Assembly (NCBI RefSeq): GCF_032118995.1
Contig: NC_092661.1
Location: 15,199,006-15,263,005 of the forward strand
Reading direction: 5' to 3'
Source of the DNA: Asterias amurensis
Taxonomy: Eukaryota; Echinodermata; Asteroidea; Forcipulatida; Asteriidae
Length of the DNA: 64,000 nucleotides
In this document: piece after piece, positions 1 to 8,265 of the stretch
How positions within the stretch are numbered: position 1 is the stretch's first letter
Layout of the letters: each line of letters starts with the position of its first letter
Notes under the pieces: generated by a model
Told to the model about the DNA's origin: nothing
The model's input: the letters and a program-made list of their open reading frames with translations, nothing else
The model's database searches: none
Position numbers and translations under genes: made by a program

Positions 1-199
1 AGAAAACACTGCAGGAACTCTTGAAGAAGCTGTTCGATTACCACAAGGCGTTCTACCCAGTGATGGAAAGCCTGAATATCTTGACGGGCCACCTACCACA
101 TCACCCACTGGGAAAGCAACAGCGAGAGCTGTATTCCATGTGTCTGGAAGGGAACATCTGGGACTGCCAGGGGTACAAGGAAGCCTTTGCTCTTCTCAG
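1..199 (+). CDS. ORC3: ORC3 exon 1 of 7 visible (5' truncated by window)
   Basis: Open from base 3 to donor CTCAG|GTCAGT at 200. Contains [20 protein letters not shown], a conserved ORC3 stretch. Ends in phase 2. Confidence 0.92.
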
Positions 200-3100
200 G
201 TCAGTCTTTGAAATTTGTTAGTTTGTTTTTTTGTTTTTTTGTTTGTTTGTTTGTTTGTTTGTTTGTTATTGTTTGTTTACTTAGTTTACTTACTAGGTCA
301 AGGAATGCTTCTTCTCAATGAACCCAAGTCTCGTCACTCCTGGGGTGACAGGTCTTTTTCTTCAACTGCGCTAAGCATCTGGAACTCTCTACCACTTAAT
401 TTTAGATCTTGTAGCCCTCCTCATGGAAATGCTATTCATTTCTGTTTCTTGCAGTTCTAGTACATGTTGTTCCTGCATATATGCCCTGATGTCATTTCTC
501 CATCTTCTTCTCCGTCTACCTCTTTTCCTTTTCCCTGTCCTTGGTTGCCAATCCATTATTCTTGCTGTCCATTTGTTCAAGGTTGACTGTGTTAAAAACC
601 ATATAAATAAGTACTTCTTATTGACTTTTTATTGATTATTGATTAGATTAACGGCCAGAGTGGAGCTAATGACCATCCTGACATCTTGTATCGAGAGACT
701 GTCCTGCTCTGATAATCCTGTACAAGAAGCTCGCTTCCAACTTGAAACTTTCCATGCCAGACTACAGACTCTCACAGGTATAGACCCAATTTACCTAAAA
801 CATTAAGTCTCTATAGCAAGCTAGAATTCAATTAAGAACTCACTCCACGGTAATTAAAGGCAGTGGACACGTTTGGTAATTACTCAAAATAATTATTAGC
901 ATAAAACATTACTTGGTAATGAGTAATGGGGAGCTGTTGATAGTATAAACAATTGTGAGAACGGCTCCCTCTGAAGTAACGTACATGGAGTTTTTAAGAA
1001 AGAAGTAATTTTCTACGAATTTGATTTCGAGACCACCGATTTAGATTTTGAGGTCTCGAAATCAAGCATCTGAAGCACACAACTTCGCGCGACAAGGGTG
1101 TTCTTTCTTTCATTATTCTCTCGCAACTTCAACAACCAATTGAGTTCAAATTTTCACAGGTTTGTTGTTTTATGCATATGTTGAGATACACCAAGTGAGA
1201 AGACGGGTCTTTGACAATTACCAATAGTGTCCAGTGTCTTTAACGATCCACTGTTTTTGAATTCCATCCAAGATATGCCTGTGATATTTTTTCACAGGAC
1301 TCGGGGAAAGTACTGAGTTTACAGTGCTTAAGCACATCGGTGTATGATGGGTAAAAACCAAAATTAATATACAATTATAATTATAAATATTCCTATCATG
1401 TAGACGGGGGCCATGAGCCAGTAGAAGAGGAACCAGAGGAAGACACAGCTCAGGAGTCTAGTAACAAGACCGAGAGGATAACACTGCGCTCCCTGCAGCA
1501 GAAACTGATGGAGTCCGTGAAGAAGACTCGTAAGCCAACTCGCTACGAGAGCCTGGTGGAGGAAGTATTGGAATACCTCGACTCTGTCTTCAGGTAGGCT
1601 TGTTTATTTATTAATTTTATACATGTTAGATTTTATATATAAATACCTGGGTGTGTCAGCTGGAAGCAGACTTCGAGTCACGGGTACGTCTGCTGTGGCA
1701 ATCTGCATTAGATCATCGCATTGGTTGGGCGGCCCTACAGCCCCCATGATGGATACAGAGCATGATGATGATGATGAATTTCTCAAATGAAATCGTCTTC
1801 TATCATAATTCACAGTGCTCGATACAGATCAAACTTTGGCATATCTCTCTTCTGTGTAACAGAAAAGAGGTAACAGAAAAAATCTGCTTGGGGTTAAAAC
1901 AGCCCCAGGGCCTCCTAAGGGCTGTATTCCATGGTGTGAAAGGGGCGTAAAAGTTGATAGTTGAAAATTATTAGAAAATCCCATAGAGAAATATTTGTCT
2001 GAACTTAGTCAAATATAAGAAAATGACATTTTGAGACCCTCAAGTCAATGCTGCTTCATTTTTATTCGTTTGTTTTTTAATCACAGGAAATACTTGGTGT
2101 GTCCACAGACATTGACTCTCCATGAGATTTTCTACTACAATTCAGTCGCTGACGTTAGACGACATATAAACGCATCACCAAGGGCTGCCATACAGACCGC
2201 ATTGAACAATCCATTCCATTACCTACAGGTATGTATCAAATCTCTGCTTATATTCTGAGCCCAAAACCTGCTAAGCACAGACAGAAAAATCATGCTTAGC
2301 AAAAACATGTAGTCCATAAAGTTTACACTGTTGCGACTGCTGCCCAACTGATTTTGTGCTTAGCTCAACTCTTGCAAAACATTCGCTGCTAAAACAGCTG
2401 TATATCAATATAGAATGTTCTTTTTTAAACACCTGCTTTACTGTTTTTAAAACAGCTGACAAGAGTCACAGAAAAACCATTGAGTAGAATTCAGAGATTT
2501 AGGTTATTGCTCAACTGATTTTGTGAAATTGGACCCAGTTCAAAAGTGTGTTCAAAAATAGAACGAGCTGGTGGCAAACTGGTTACCAACTCAGAGGAAC
2601 TAACATGCTCCTCTTTTTGTTTTGTTTTCTTGGCTAGTCGATTGATTGTTTCTGTGTTGTTTTATAATCGTTTGTTTCCCTCCCTCTGTTAGACACTTTT
2701 TTCTTTGTATAACGCCTAGCTTGCTTTGTATTATATGAAATGAGTTGGGGTGGTTCTGAAAAGAACCATTGGTTTCAACTCGACGGTTCGATCAGTATGT
2801 TCTGATCGTCTTCTGGAGAAAGACGCTTTGTATTATTATTATTTTTATTATTATTAACATCAATGCAAAAAAAAGTTTGTGGCCTGATGTTTCGACCCTG
2901 GCAGAGTCTTTCTCTTAAGCCTTTGAGAAAGACTCTGCTAGGGTCGAAACGTCCGGTCACAAACTACTGCATAAGGGTGTGCATAACATTTTAAAGATAA
3001 AAACTCACTTGGTCTCTCTGATGACCTAGTGATCTTATACTTTTATAGCTTTGTTATTTCATGTATTTGTTTTGGTACAGGTACTGGTCTTTGTCCATTG

Positions 3101-5401
3101 CTTATTGTAAATGTACATTATTAAAAAATGCTACTTTTTACTACGAAAAAATTGTGTCACACATTGTTTTTGTTGATTTATAATTTGCTTATCTTTTACC
3201 TTGTTTACAGGTCAAGCAACAGAATTTGATTGTGTAACCTTTGAAACTATGTGTAATGGCCATGGCAGAAGACTTAAATTGTTTAGGTCTAAATGTATTA
3301 GTTTATCTTTACTCCTTCATGTCTGTATCAATGAATCAATATCTCTACTCTTTCATGTCTGTATCAATGAATCAAAAACCAAAGGCATACTTTACCTTTA
3401 AATCCAAGTTAAAAACCCATTTGTTTATGGTTAATTCCTTCTAGGACTGTTTAATGTTGTTTGTATCCTTTCTCTGTATTTGTGTATTGTTTTGTTATGT
3501 GAAGTGAAAGACAATTGTTTCAGGAGGCCTATCAACTATAATTTATTCATTTCATGTGTACCTCAGTGCCTTTGAGCAAACATTTGATTTAGGTGCTTTA
3601 TAATTCTCTATGATTGATTGATTGATTGATTGATATATTTGATATATTCATATATAGGTATTGCACAATATAAGATAGATAGATAGATAGGCCTATTATT
3701 TATTGTCCTTGTTTAAAAAAAAAACATGGGAATTTGATTCCCTATGGCAAAAATGGGTAAACAAAATTCCACTAAATATCTTATATTTTATGAATACTCC
3801 TGGTTACACAGAGTGAGCACCCTCCGGCTGATACAGAAGGAATACTAGCCACCATGCCTGATGTATGCATAGCCTACAAACTGCATATGGAATGTGGACG
3901 CCTGATCAACCTCTACGATTGGCTACAGGTAATATGGAAAAGTTCTGAGTTACACGGTGATGAAAATCTCTCAATGAGTTGGGGTGGTTCTGAAAAGAAC
4001 CGTTGGCTACCGGTAATTATCTAAACTTTAACACTTAAGTAGCGGCCACAGGTGGCTTGTAATAAAAAGCCCCCATAGCGGCCGCAACTGGCCGCAAGGT
4101 TTGACCTACTTCCATTCACATAAAGAGGTCAAAATAAAGGTCACATCCAGGTATGAATTTGTTTCCAATGTAGTATGTTAATATGGTATCCCAATTTCTG
4201 AGCACAAAACTAAATTTTCTGTGTCATGTTATTGCATGCTATCTACTGAAAAAAATTTTATATAAAAATATTTGCAATATTAGCAGTGTCTGGGCGTTTT
4301 GAAAACATTATCGGAAATTTGTGTTCTTTTTTTTGGTACAGGCCTTTATCACCGTGGTTACAGGTAACCAAGACGATGATGACAGTTCTCTTGGCAACAA
4401 GAAGCCAGATCCACAACTACAGTATCCTTACAGAGAGTTAGGCATTAGAGTCCAAATCAAGCGGCTCTGGCTACAACTATGGATATTGGCTGAGCAACCA
4501 CATTTAATAATAGGCCTTTTCAGTAGTCTGGCCGTAGCGACTGACGTCGAAACCATAAAAGTGGAGGTAGCCTAATAATGATGATAATAGTGGCTTGTTT
4601 TATAGCGCAAATATCTGTCACTGTTAATAATTCAGTATTTTCCTGCAAGGTATTGTGGAGCTACGTTTTTAAAGTATGTGACCAATTCCATTGTAATGGT
4701 TTATAAGTTTTTGTGGTGCAATATGCAGGGAACACTTGGGCAGCGCTCTTCTCTTTTAAATAAGTGCACTGTGTTCTTTTACGTGCATTACACAACACAA
4801 AGGACTAACGGCTGACCTCCCATCCAAATTGTTGTTAAAATTATTATTATATCAGTGCTCTTTAAAAGAACACGTTGCCTTGGATCGGTCGAGTTGGTCT
4901 TTGAAACGCGTTTGTAACTGTGTGTTATAAAATGCATACGGGTAGAAAGATGTAAAAGTAGAATACAATGATCCACTCAAACATGCCTCAAAAAAGCACG
5001 GTTTTCCTTTTACCTCGTCGACTTAACACGTACGGCGATTTATGGGAGTCAAACTTTTGACTCTTATAAATGGCCGACCATTTTAGTTTGCAGAGTAAAA
5101 GAAAAACCACGCAATTTTCGAGGCAAATTTGTGTGGATCATTGTATTCTACTTTTAAAACATCTTTCTACCAATATGCATTTTATAACAAACGCTTTTTA
5201 TAGACTAACTCATCCGATCCAAGGCAACGTGTTCCTTTAAACTGTTGTTCACGGTTTCAGTGTTTTTCATTCTGATCCTTAACCTTTGACATCAGAGCTC
5301 GCTTCATCCGTGCCGTATCGGAGCTACAGTTTCTAGGATTCATCAAAGCAACTCGTAAGAAGACGGATCATGTGTCTAGGCTGACTTGGGGTGGTATATG
5401 A
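1..5401 (+). CDS. ORC3: Origin recognition complex subunit 3, C-terminal part (7 exons, 5' end outside window)
   Basis: ORC3 is a subunit of the nuclear origin recognition complex, which marks replication origins and helps load MCM helicase. Exons read from splice sites and frame continuity: 1-199, 659-777, 1404-1593, 2087-2228, 3812-3928, 4342-4421, 5296-5401 (stop TGA 5399-5401). They give 316 residues, close to the C-terminal half of the roughly 710-residue vertebrate protein. Family-typical stretches are [74 protein letters not shown] and, at the end, [20 protein letters not shown] followed by [13 protein letters not shown]. The end of the protein corresponds to the winged-helix region of ORC subunits. 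The first base lies inside an exon (frame starts at base 3), so the start codon and the AAA-like domain are off the left edge. All internal junctions keep frame; the exon 6 donor (CA|GTATCC) is weak. Confidence 0.93.
215..270. repeat. GTTT simple repeat
   Basis: Imperfect (GTTT)n run just inside the first visible ORC3 intron. It leads directly into a retrotransposon-derived fragment and may be its microsatellite edge. Confidence 0.85.
298..650 (+). mobile_element. L2/CR1-like non-LTR retrotransposon 3' fragment, interrupted
   Basis: Frame from about 305 to 415 reads [15 protein letters not shown] then [15 protein letters not shown]. This matches the GDRSFS..A..WNSLP motif at the reverse-transcriptase C-terminus of L2/CR1-type elements. 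A second fragment in the opposite direction occupies about 420-580, after which an ATTGATT-rich tail reaches 648. The related copy at 24238 shares the LNEPKSRH start. Confidence 0.6.
425..580 (-). mobile_element. Reverse-transcriptase C-terminal fragment of another non-LTR element
   Basis: The minus strand encodes [19 protein letters not shown] followed by [10 protein letters not shown]. This resembles the W..PR.GKR.RGRP..RW.DDI tail common in endonuclease/reverse-transcriptase proteins of non-LTR elements. It is short and has no catalytic residues. Confidence 0.6.
659..777 (+). CDS. ORC3: ORC3 exon 2 of 7 visible
   Basis: Acceptor GGCCAG at 653-658, donor ACAG|GTATAG. Encodes [15 protein letters not shown] and onward to LQTLT; the junction codon with the previous exon is AG|A (Arg). 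Confidence 0.9.
854..1243. mobile_element. Miniature inverted-repeat element, family A (TTAA-flanked), copy A1
   Basis: Starts TTAAAGGCAGTGGACAC and ends as its inverse (GTGTCCAGTGTCTTTAA), flanked by TTAA. Interior holds a second palindrome around GAGACCxxxGATTTAGA/TTTGAGGTCTCGAAATC. No coding capacity. It lies in an ORC3 intron. Full-length relatives are at 14988, 19744, 40620, 41703, 55600 and 58386. Confidence 0.88.
1404..1593 (+). CDS. ORC3: ORC3 exon 3 of 7 visible
   Basis: Acceptor CATGTAG, donor TTCAG|GTAGGC. Encodes an acidic linker ([14 protein letters not shown]) and then a basic helical stretch ([14 protein letters not shown]). The acidic linker is the least conserved part. Confidence 0.9.
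2087..2228 (+). CDS. ORC3: ORC3 exon 4 of 7 visible
   Basis: Acceptor ATCACAG, donor CTACAG|GTATGT. Encodes [20 protein letters not shown] through FHYLQ, the best-conserved ORC3 block in the window. Confidence 0.94.
2262..2535. repeat. Diverged copy of the 'GCTTAGCA / AAATTGGACCC' dispersed repeat
   Basis: Begins GCCCAAAACCTGCTAAGCAC and ends GTGAAATTGGACCC, with TTGCTTAGC-type words in both orientations. Better copies are at 28953, 38637 and 52676. It is in the intron after ORC3 exon 4. Confidence 0.5.
2740..2870 (-). repeat. Retroelement-like fragment with a histone-type stem-loop
   Basis: On the minus strand 2767-2752 reads GGTTCTTTTCAGAACC, a 6-bp stem with a TTTC loop. That is the form of the replication-dependent histone mRNA 3' stem-loop, here followed by ACCCCAACTC. 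No histone coding sequence precedes it; the upstream frame reads [14 protein letters not shown] then stop, next to an ATT-rich tract. The same 16-mer and flanks recur at 3986-4001. Confidence 0.6.
2873..2964. repeat. Fold-back (near-perfect hairpin)
   Basis: Arms GTTTGTGGCCTGATGTTTCG...GACTCTGCTAGGGTCG...GTCACAAAC pair around TTAAGCC. Left arm 2873-2914, right arm about 2922-2964. A partial relative (CCTAGCAGAGTCTTTTTCTC) is at 38464. Confidence 0.85.
3210..3640 (+). mobile_element. L2-like retrotransposon 3' end with GATT tail
   Basis: The frame ending at 3441 reads [17 protein letters not shown], the standard end of L2/CR1 reverse transcriptases. Next comes an untranslated stretch with CAGTGCCTTTGAGC and GGTGCTTTATAA, ending in (GATT)n at 3613-3635. 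A 48-bp duplication (TCATGTCTGTATCAATGAAT twice) lies inside at about 3327-3376. Intron of ORC3. Confidence 0.7.
3613..3693. repeat. GATT and GATA microsatellites
   Basis: (GATT)n at 3613-3635 and (GATA)n at 3674-3690, separated by AT-rich sequence. Confidence 0.9.
3812..3928 (+). CDS. ORC3: ORC3 exon 5 of 7 visible
   Basis: Acceptor TTACACAG, donor CTACAG|GTAATA; 39 complete codons. Encodes [20 protein letters not shown]. Confidence 0.93.
4342..4421 (+). CDS. ORC3: ORC3 exon 6 of 7 visible, with uncertain donor
   Basis: Acceptor GGTACAG after a T-rich tract. The chosen donor CA|GTATCC gives phase 2, which fits the next exon and the length of the vertebrate linker (about 19-20 residues between the TVVT and ARFIRA motifs). 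The reading frame stays open to 4575, and a stronger-looking GAG|GTAGCC donor exists at 4567 but is in the wrong phase. An early donor ACAG|GTAACC at 4364 could give a 22-bp exon. Confidence 0.72.
4862..5240. mobile_element. Miniature inverted-repeat element, family B, copy B1
   Basis: TTAAAAGAACACGTTGCC...GGCAACGTGTTCCTTTAA, so the termini are inverse and TTAA flanks both sides. The centre is a second palindrome (ATTTATGGGAGTCAAA / TTTGACTCTTATAAATGG). Lies in the last ORC3 intron, ending 56 bp before the terminal exon. Other copies at 35045, 44709 and 55508. Confidence 0.9.
5296..5401 (+). CDS. ORC3: ORC3 terminal coding exon
   Basis: Acceptor ACATCAG; encodes [20 protein letters not shown], then [14 protein letters not shown] and TGA. 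The TWGG ending is characteristic of ORC3. Confidence 0.94.
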
Positions 5402-6527
5402 CAGAGACATCCTGCCCCCCTCAAACCCACTCACTCCCCCTCTCTCTGCCCAGGGGTGCGGATGAGGTTAGAGTGCTTGTTGTTGGCACTTGCAGTCGAA
5501 CACAAGTTCAAATTCATAGAGGACAAAAATTGGTTATCAATTTTGTTGCTTAGCAGATATGAGAAGGATACATGTGACATGGTAGTTTTGCTGGTAACAG
5601 AAATGCTAAGTTCAGAGACTAGCTAGGAGTGAGATTTTTCAGTCGAGTTGTCAGACTGTTGAGTTGAACACTGGATGAGTTGTCTGACATCCATAAGGCT
5701 AATTTGATTAGCTGGACGGCGGCATTAGTCTTTTTCTTGTCGCCACACCTGTGACCCTGCTGTCGCCACACCTGTGGCCCTGCTGTAAGCAAGGATATCG
5801 CACTGTCTCAAAGACTACTTGTGCTTTCACATCCAAAATTATTATGGCGTCTATCATTTTTTAAAGCAAAATGTTTCATAAACTTTCACCAGAATGAGGG
5901 CGCACAAAGTGACAACTAGGAAACAAAATCGGCATAAAAACATGGGTTTCTATTTTTTAAATTATTCACCTCCTGAAGGTGCTTGCCTAGGGGCAATTAT
6001 TCCCCACCCCTCCGCTTTTTTTCCCCCTGGTCCCTGGTCTGGCACTGAGGGGTGAGAAACTGATTGCAGCACGTGTGAGCATGAGACAGACCCCCTGAGG
6101 TGTGACTCTCACACCTGATGCATGTGGTATTCTGCTGAGCACAATGCTGTCGTGCTAAGCTACTTTCTGTGGTTAAGCAGCTCTATGATATTAGGCCCAG
6201 GTGGCTCATACACTGATCTGAAAAAGTGTTCAGAGATTTGCGGTGATGCGGCTCATATTCCGTCAAGGGCTTGCCCCTTGTAAATTGCTTGTCGACTCAG
6301 GTTAAACAAATGTACAGAAACTATGCCACTTTGGTAATTTCTTTGTAATTGTTAAAAAGAGGAAATCAAAATAAAATGAACAAAAATGAAATGAATTGCT
6401 TCACTCAAGTGAAGTAGAAACTATTTTTTTCGAAGGATGTTTTTTTTATATATTTTTTTAGTATATATATTGCCAATGAGTTTCCAGTTTTGAGAATTAC
6501 AATCATGTCTTCTTTTGGAAATATGAA
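5402..6527. other. ORC3 3' flank; probable 3' UTR, no other gene seen
   Basis: Follows the ORC3 stop. Contains a direct repeat of TCGCCACACCTGTG at about 5740-5783 and a diverged 'GCTTAGC...GCAGCTCTATGA' repeat fragment at 6120-6200. I see no convincing exon. The exact polyadenylation site could not be fixed. Confidence 0.5.
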
Positions 6528-7024
6528 TCACTGACAGCCTCCCTCAATCCCCCTTCAAAAGACCACCCATACCTAGCTCCACACAGGGATAGCCTTACCC
6601 CACACTGGTCAAACTGTCCAAACATTTCATCACAGCATCAAAGAAAAGAATGTGCACGTGTGTGTATCAATAAATGACTGGCACGTCCTGACACATTCAC
6701 CCTTCCATTGATTGAGGAAAAAACACACAAGTAAAAAAGAAAATGCCACAGAACAATTTGTATACGACATGATACGCACTTCCTCTGTTTGTTAAAGTTG
6801 TGGAATTTGGAGTACCTGTTGCCCAGTAATCCAGGCCTACTAGTACAACATCAAAATCCTTTTAGACTGAATCACGACGGCTGGAAATCTGTGACTGAAT
6901 CCCAAGACAATGATTTGTTTGGGTTTGTAGAACGACCTCCCCCCCCCCCACCTCTCTCTATCCAACTGCACGTAGGACACGGACATAGACGTGGACACCC
7001 ACTGATCACAGATGAGTGTCAGGG
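6528..7024 (+). repeat. Left arm of long inverted repeat bounding the satellite block
   Basis: From CACTGAC at 6528 to GATGAGTGTCAGG at 7023 the sequence matches the reverse complement of 20456-20912 with few gaps. Shared words include AGCCTTACCCCACACTGGTC, CATCACAGCATCAAAGAAAA, TAATCCAGGCCTACTAGTAC and GAATCCCAAGACAATGA. A C-run (6939-6949) in this arm corresponds to a short CCCCC in the other. No coding function recognised. Confidence 0.9.
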
Positions 7025-7069
7025 ATGAACAAACATTCAGTGCTTGATTCGTGGCATTAGAATACTATG

Positions 7070-7440
7070 TAATGTCCGTAACGTTTGTAATAGCTCATGT
7101 CTTTTGTTTGTGTTTGATCAAAATTTATAAGAGGTGATTTCCCCCGACCTAAACTGACTTGTTCTTACATCATTTAACAATAAAGTATACGGTAAAATAA
7201 TTTGTTTCAATTGCTTGATGAAATGAAACCAACTTTACTGGAAGAAAACTGTAATGTTCGTAACATTTGAAATTACTCATATTTTCATTTTTTGGGGTAT
7301 TTGATTCACTTTCAATAGGTGATTTTCCCCCTAAACTGCCTTGCACTTACTTGCTCAATCATTGAGCACTGAAGTTGTATTGTAGTATTTATTTTTTATT
7401 AATCCATAGTTAGTATAAAAATTTTCATTAAGTGTATATT
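7070..7440. repeat. Two diverged tandem copies, period about 180 bp
   Basis: GTAATGTCCGTAACGTTTG...GGTGATTTCCCCC...CTAAACTG at 7070 recurs as GTAATGTTCGTAACATTTG...GGTGATTTTCCCCC at 7250. AATAAAG words occur at 7181 and 7535. No coding signal seen. Confidence 0.6.
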
Positions 7441-7680
7441 TTTGTTTTTCATATTTTGTAATTCGATAAGATAAATGTTAAAGCAATTTTGTGTTCAAAG
7501 TCATACACGTGATGTAAATTTAACTATTTTGGACAATAAAGTAACATAAAGCCAAATCAAGTGAGCCATTTCATAATTTTAGGAAAGTGGTCACAAGTGT
7601 AATGGCAGTAACGCTCAAATCGTTATGTCAGTAACGCCATGTTTTGTGCTCTAGAGACCAAATTTGAGGCAAATTATGTC

Positions 7681-7815
7681 AATGGGAGACTTTAAGGACA
7701 CTTGGTGGCAGCAGACTTACCAGGTAAAATCCATTGTTCTTGTTAATGTGCGCATGCTCAGAACTACGTAAACAATAAGTCTGCTGCCACCTAGCGTTCC
7801 AAAGTCTCCCATTGT
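7681..7815. mobile_element. Short palindromic element, family G, copy 1
   Basis: Termini AATGGGAGACTTTAAGGACA and its inverse (GTTCCAAAGTCTCCCATT), with inner arms CTTGGTGGCAGCAGACTTA / AAGTCTGCTGCCACCTAG. A 145-bp relative is at 52369-52515. Confidence 0.85.
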
Positions 7816-7926
7816 ACTTCTACATCTTTTACACAATATATAATTGACTATTTGGTATCAAAAATACATTGATAGGAATTGCCAAAACTCACAGACCTTT
7901 GTACAAATGTAAAGGGTTGTAAAATC

Positions 7927-8265
7927 TCATGTCCATAAAATATGTCCGCAGTGGCCATTGTCCGGTTGTGAGTTTACTGGCCCGCTGAGGCTAAAATCAC
8001 TGGCCTCAGGCATGTGGTCTAGTGTTAATTTCGATCCTTGCCATTTCCACACACTGGCCAATTCCAAGGCATTGTAACCTGAAGAATATTCCTGGGAAAG
8101 ATAAACTTCAAGGTCTCCCCATTTTTGTTTCACACTTGTGCTGCTATTTTCTTGTGTTTACAATGTTTTATCCATCAACCTCTCCTCATAACTCATCACC
8201 AAAATTTTTTTGAGCTAATAATTATTTTGATTATTGGTAGTTACCAATAGTGTAGTAATTTTCAA
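7927..8265 (-). repeat. Chimeric segment, copy 1: ORF-like piece joined to a family A element end
   Basis: Minus strand encodes NALELASVWKWQGSKLTLDH and then MPEASDFSLSGPVNSQ, with a frame disruption near 7950 compared with the copies at 11353 and 16263. Its 5' side (8180-8265) is the end of a family A element (CTATTGGTAACTACC...AATAATTATTAGC). I recognise no protein family. Confidence 0.6.

Noticed and set aside
2873-2964. Hammerhead ribozyme (CTGATG ... GAAAC words)
   Set aside because: The core adenosines would be inside the long perfect stem and the required three-helix layout is not present.
4364-5297. ORC3 exon 6 as a 22-bp micro-exon using donor ACAG|GTAACC
   Set aside because: Phase would fit an acceptor at 5297, but it would remove the ~20-residue linker that vertebrate ORC3 has; the longer version keeps the expected length.
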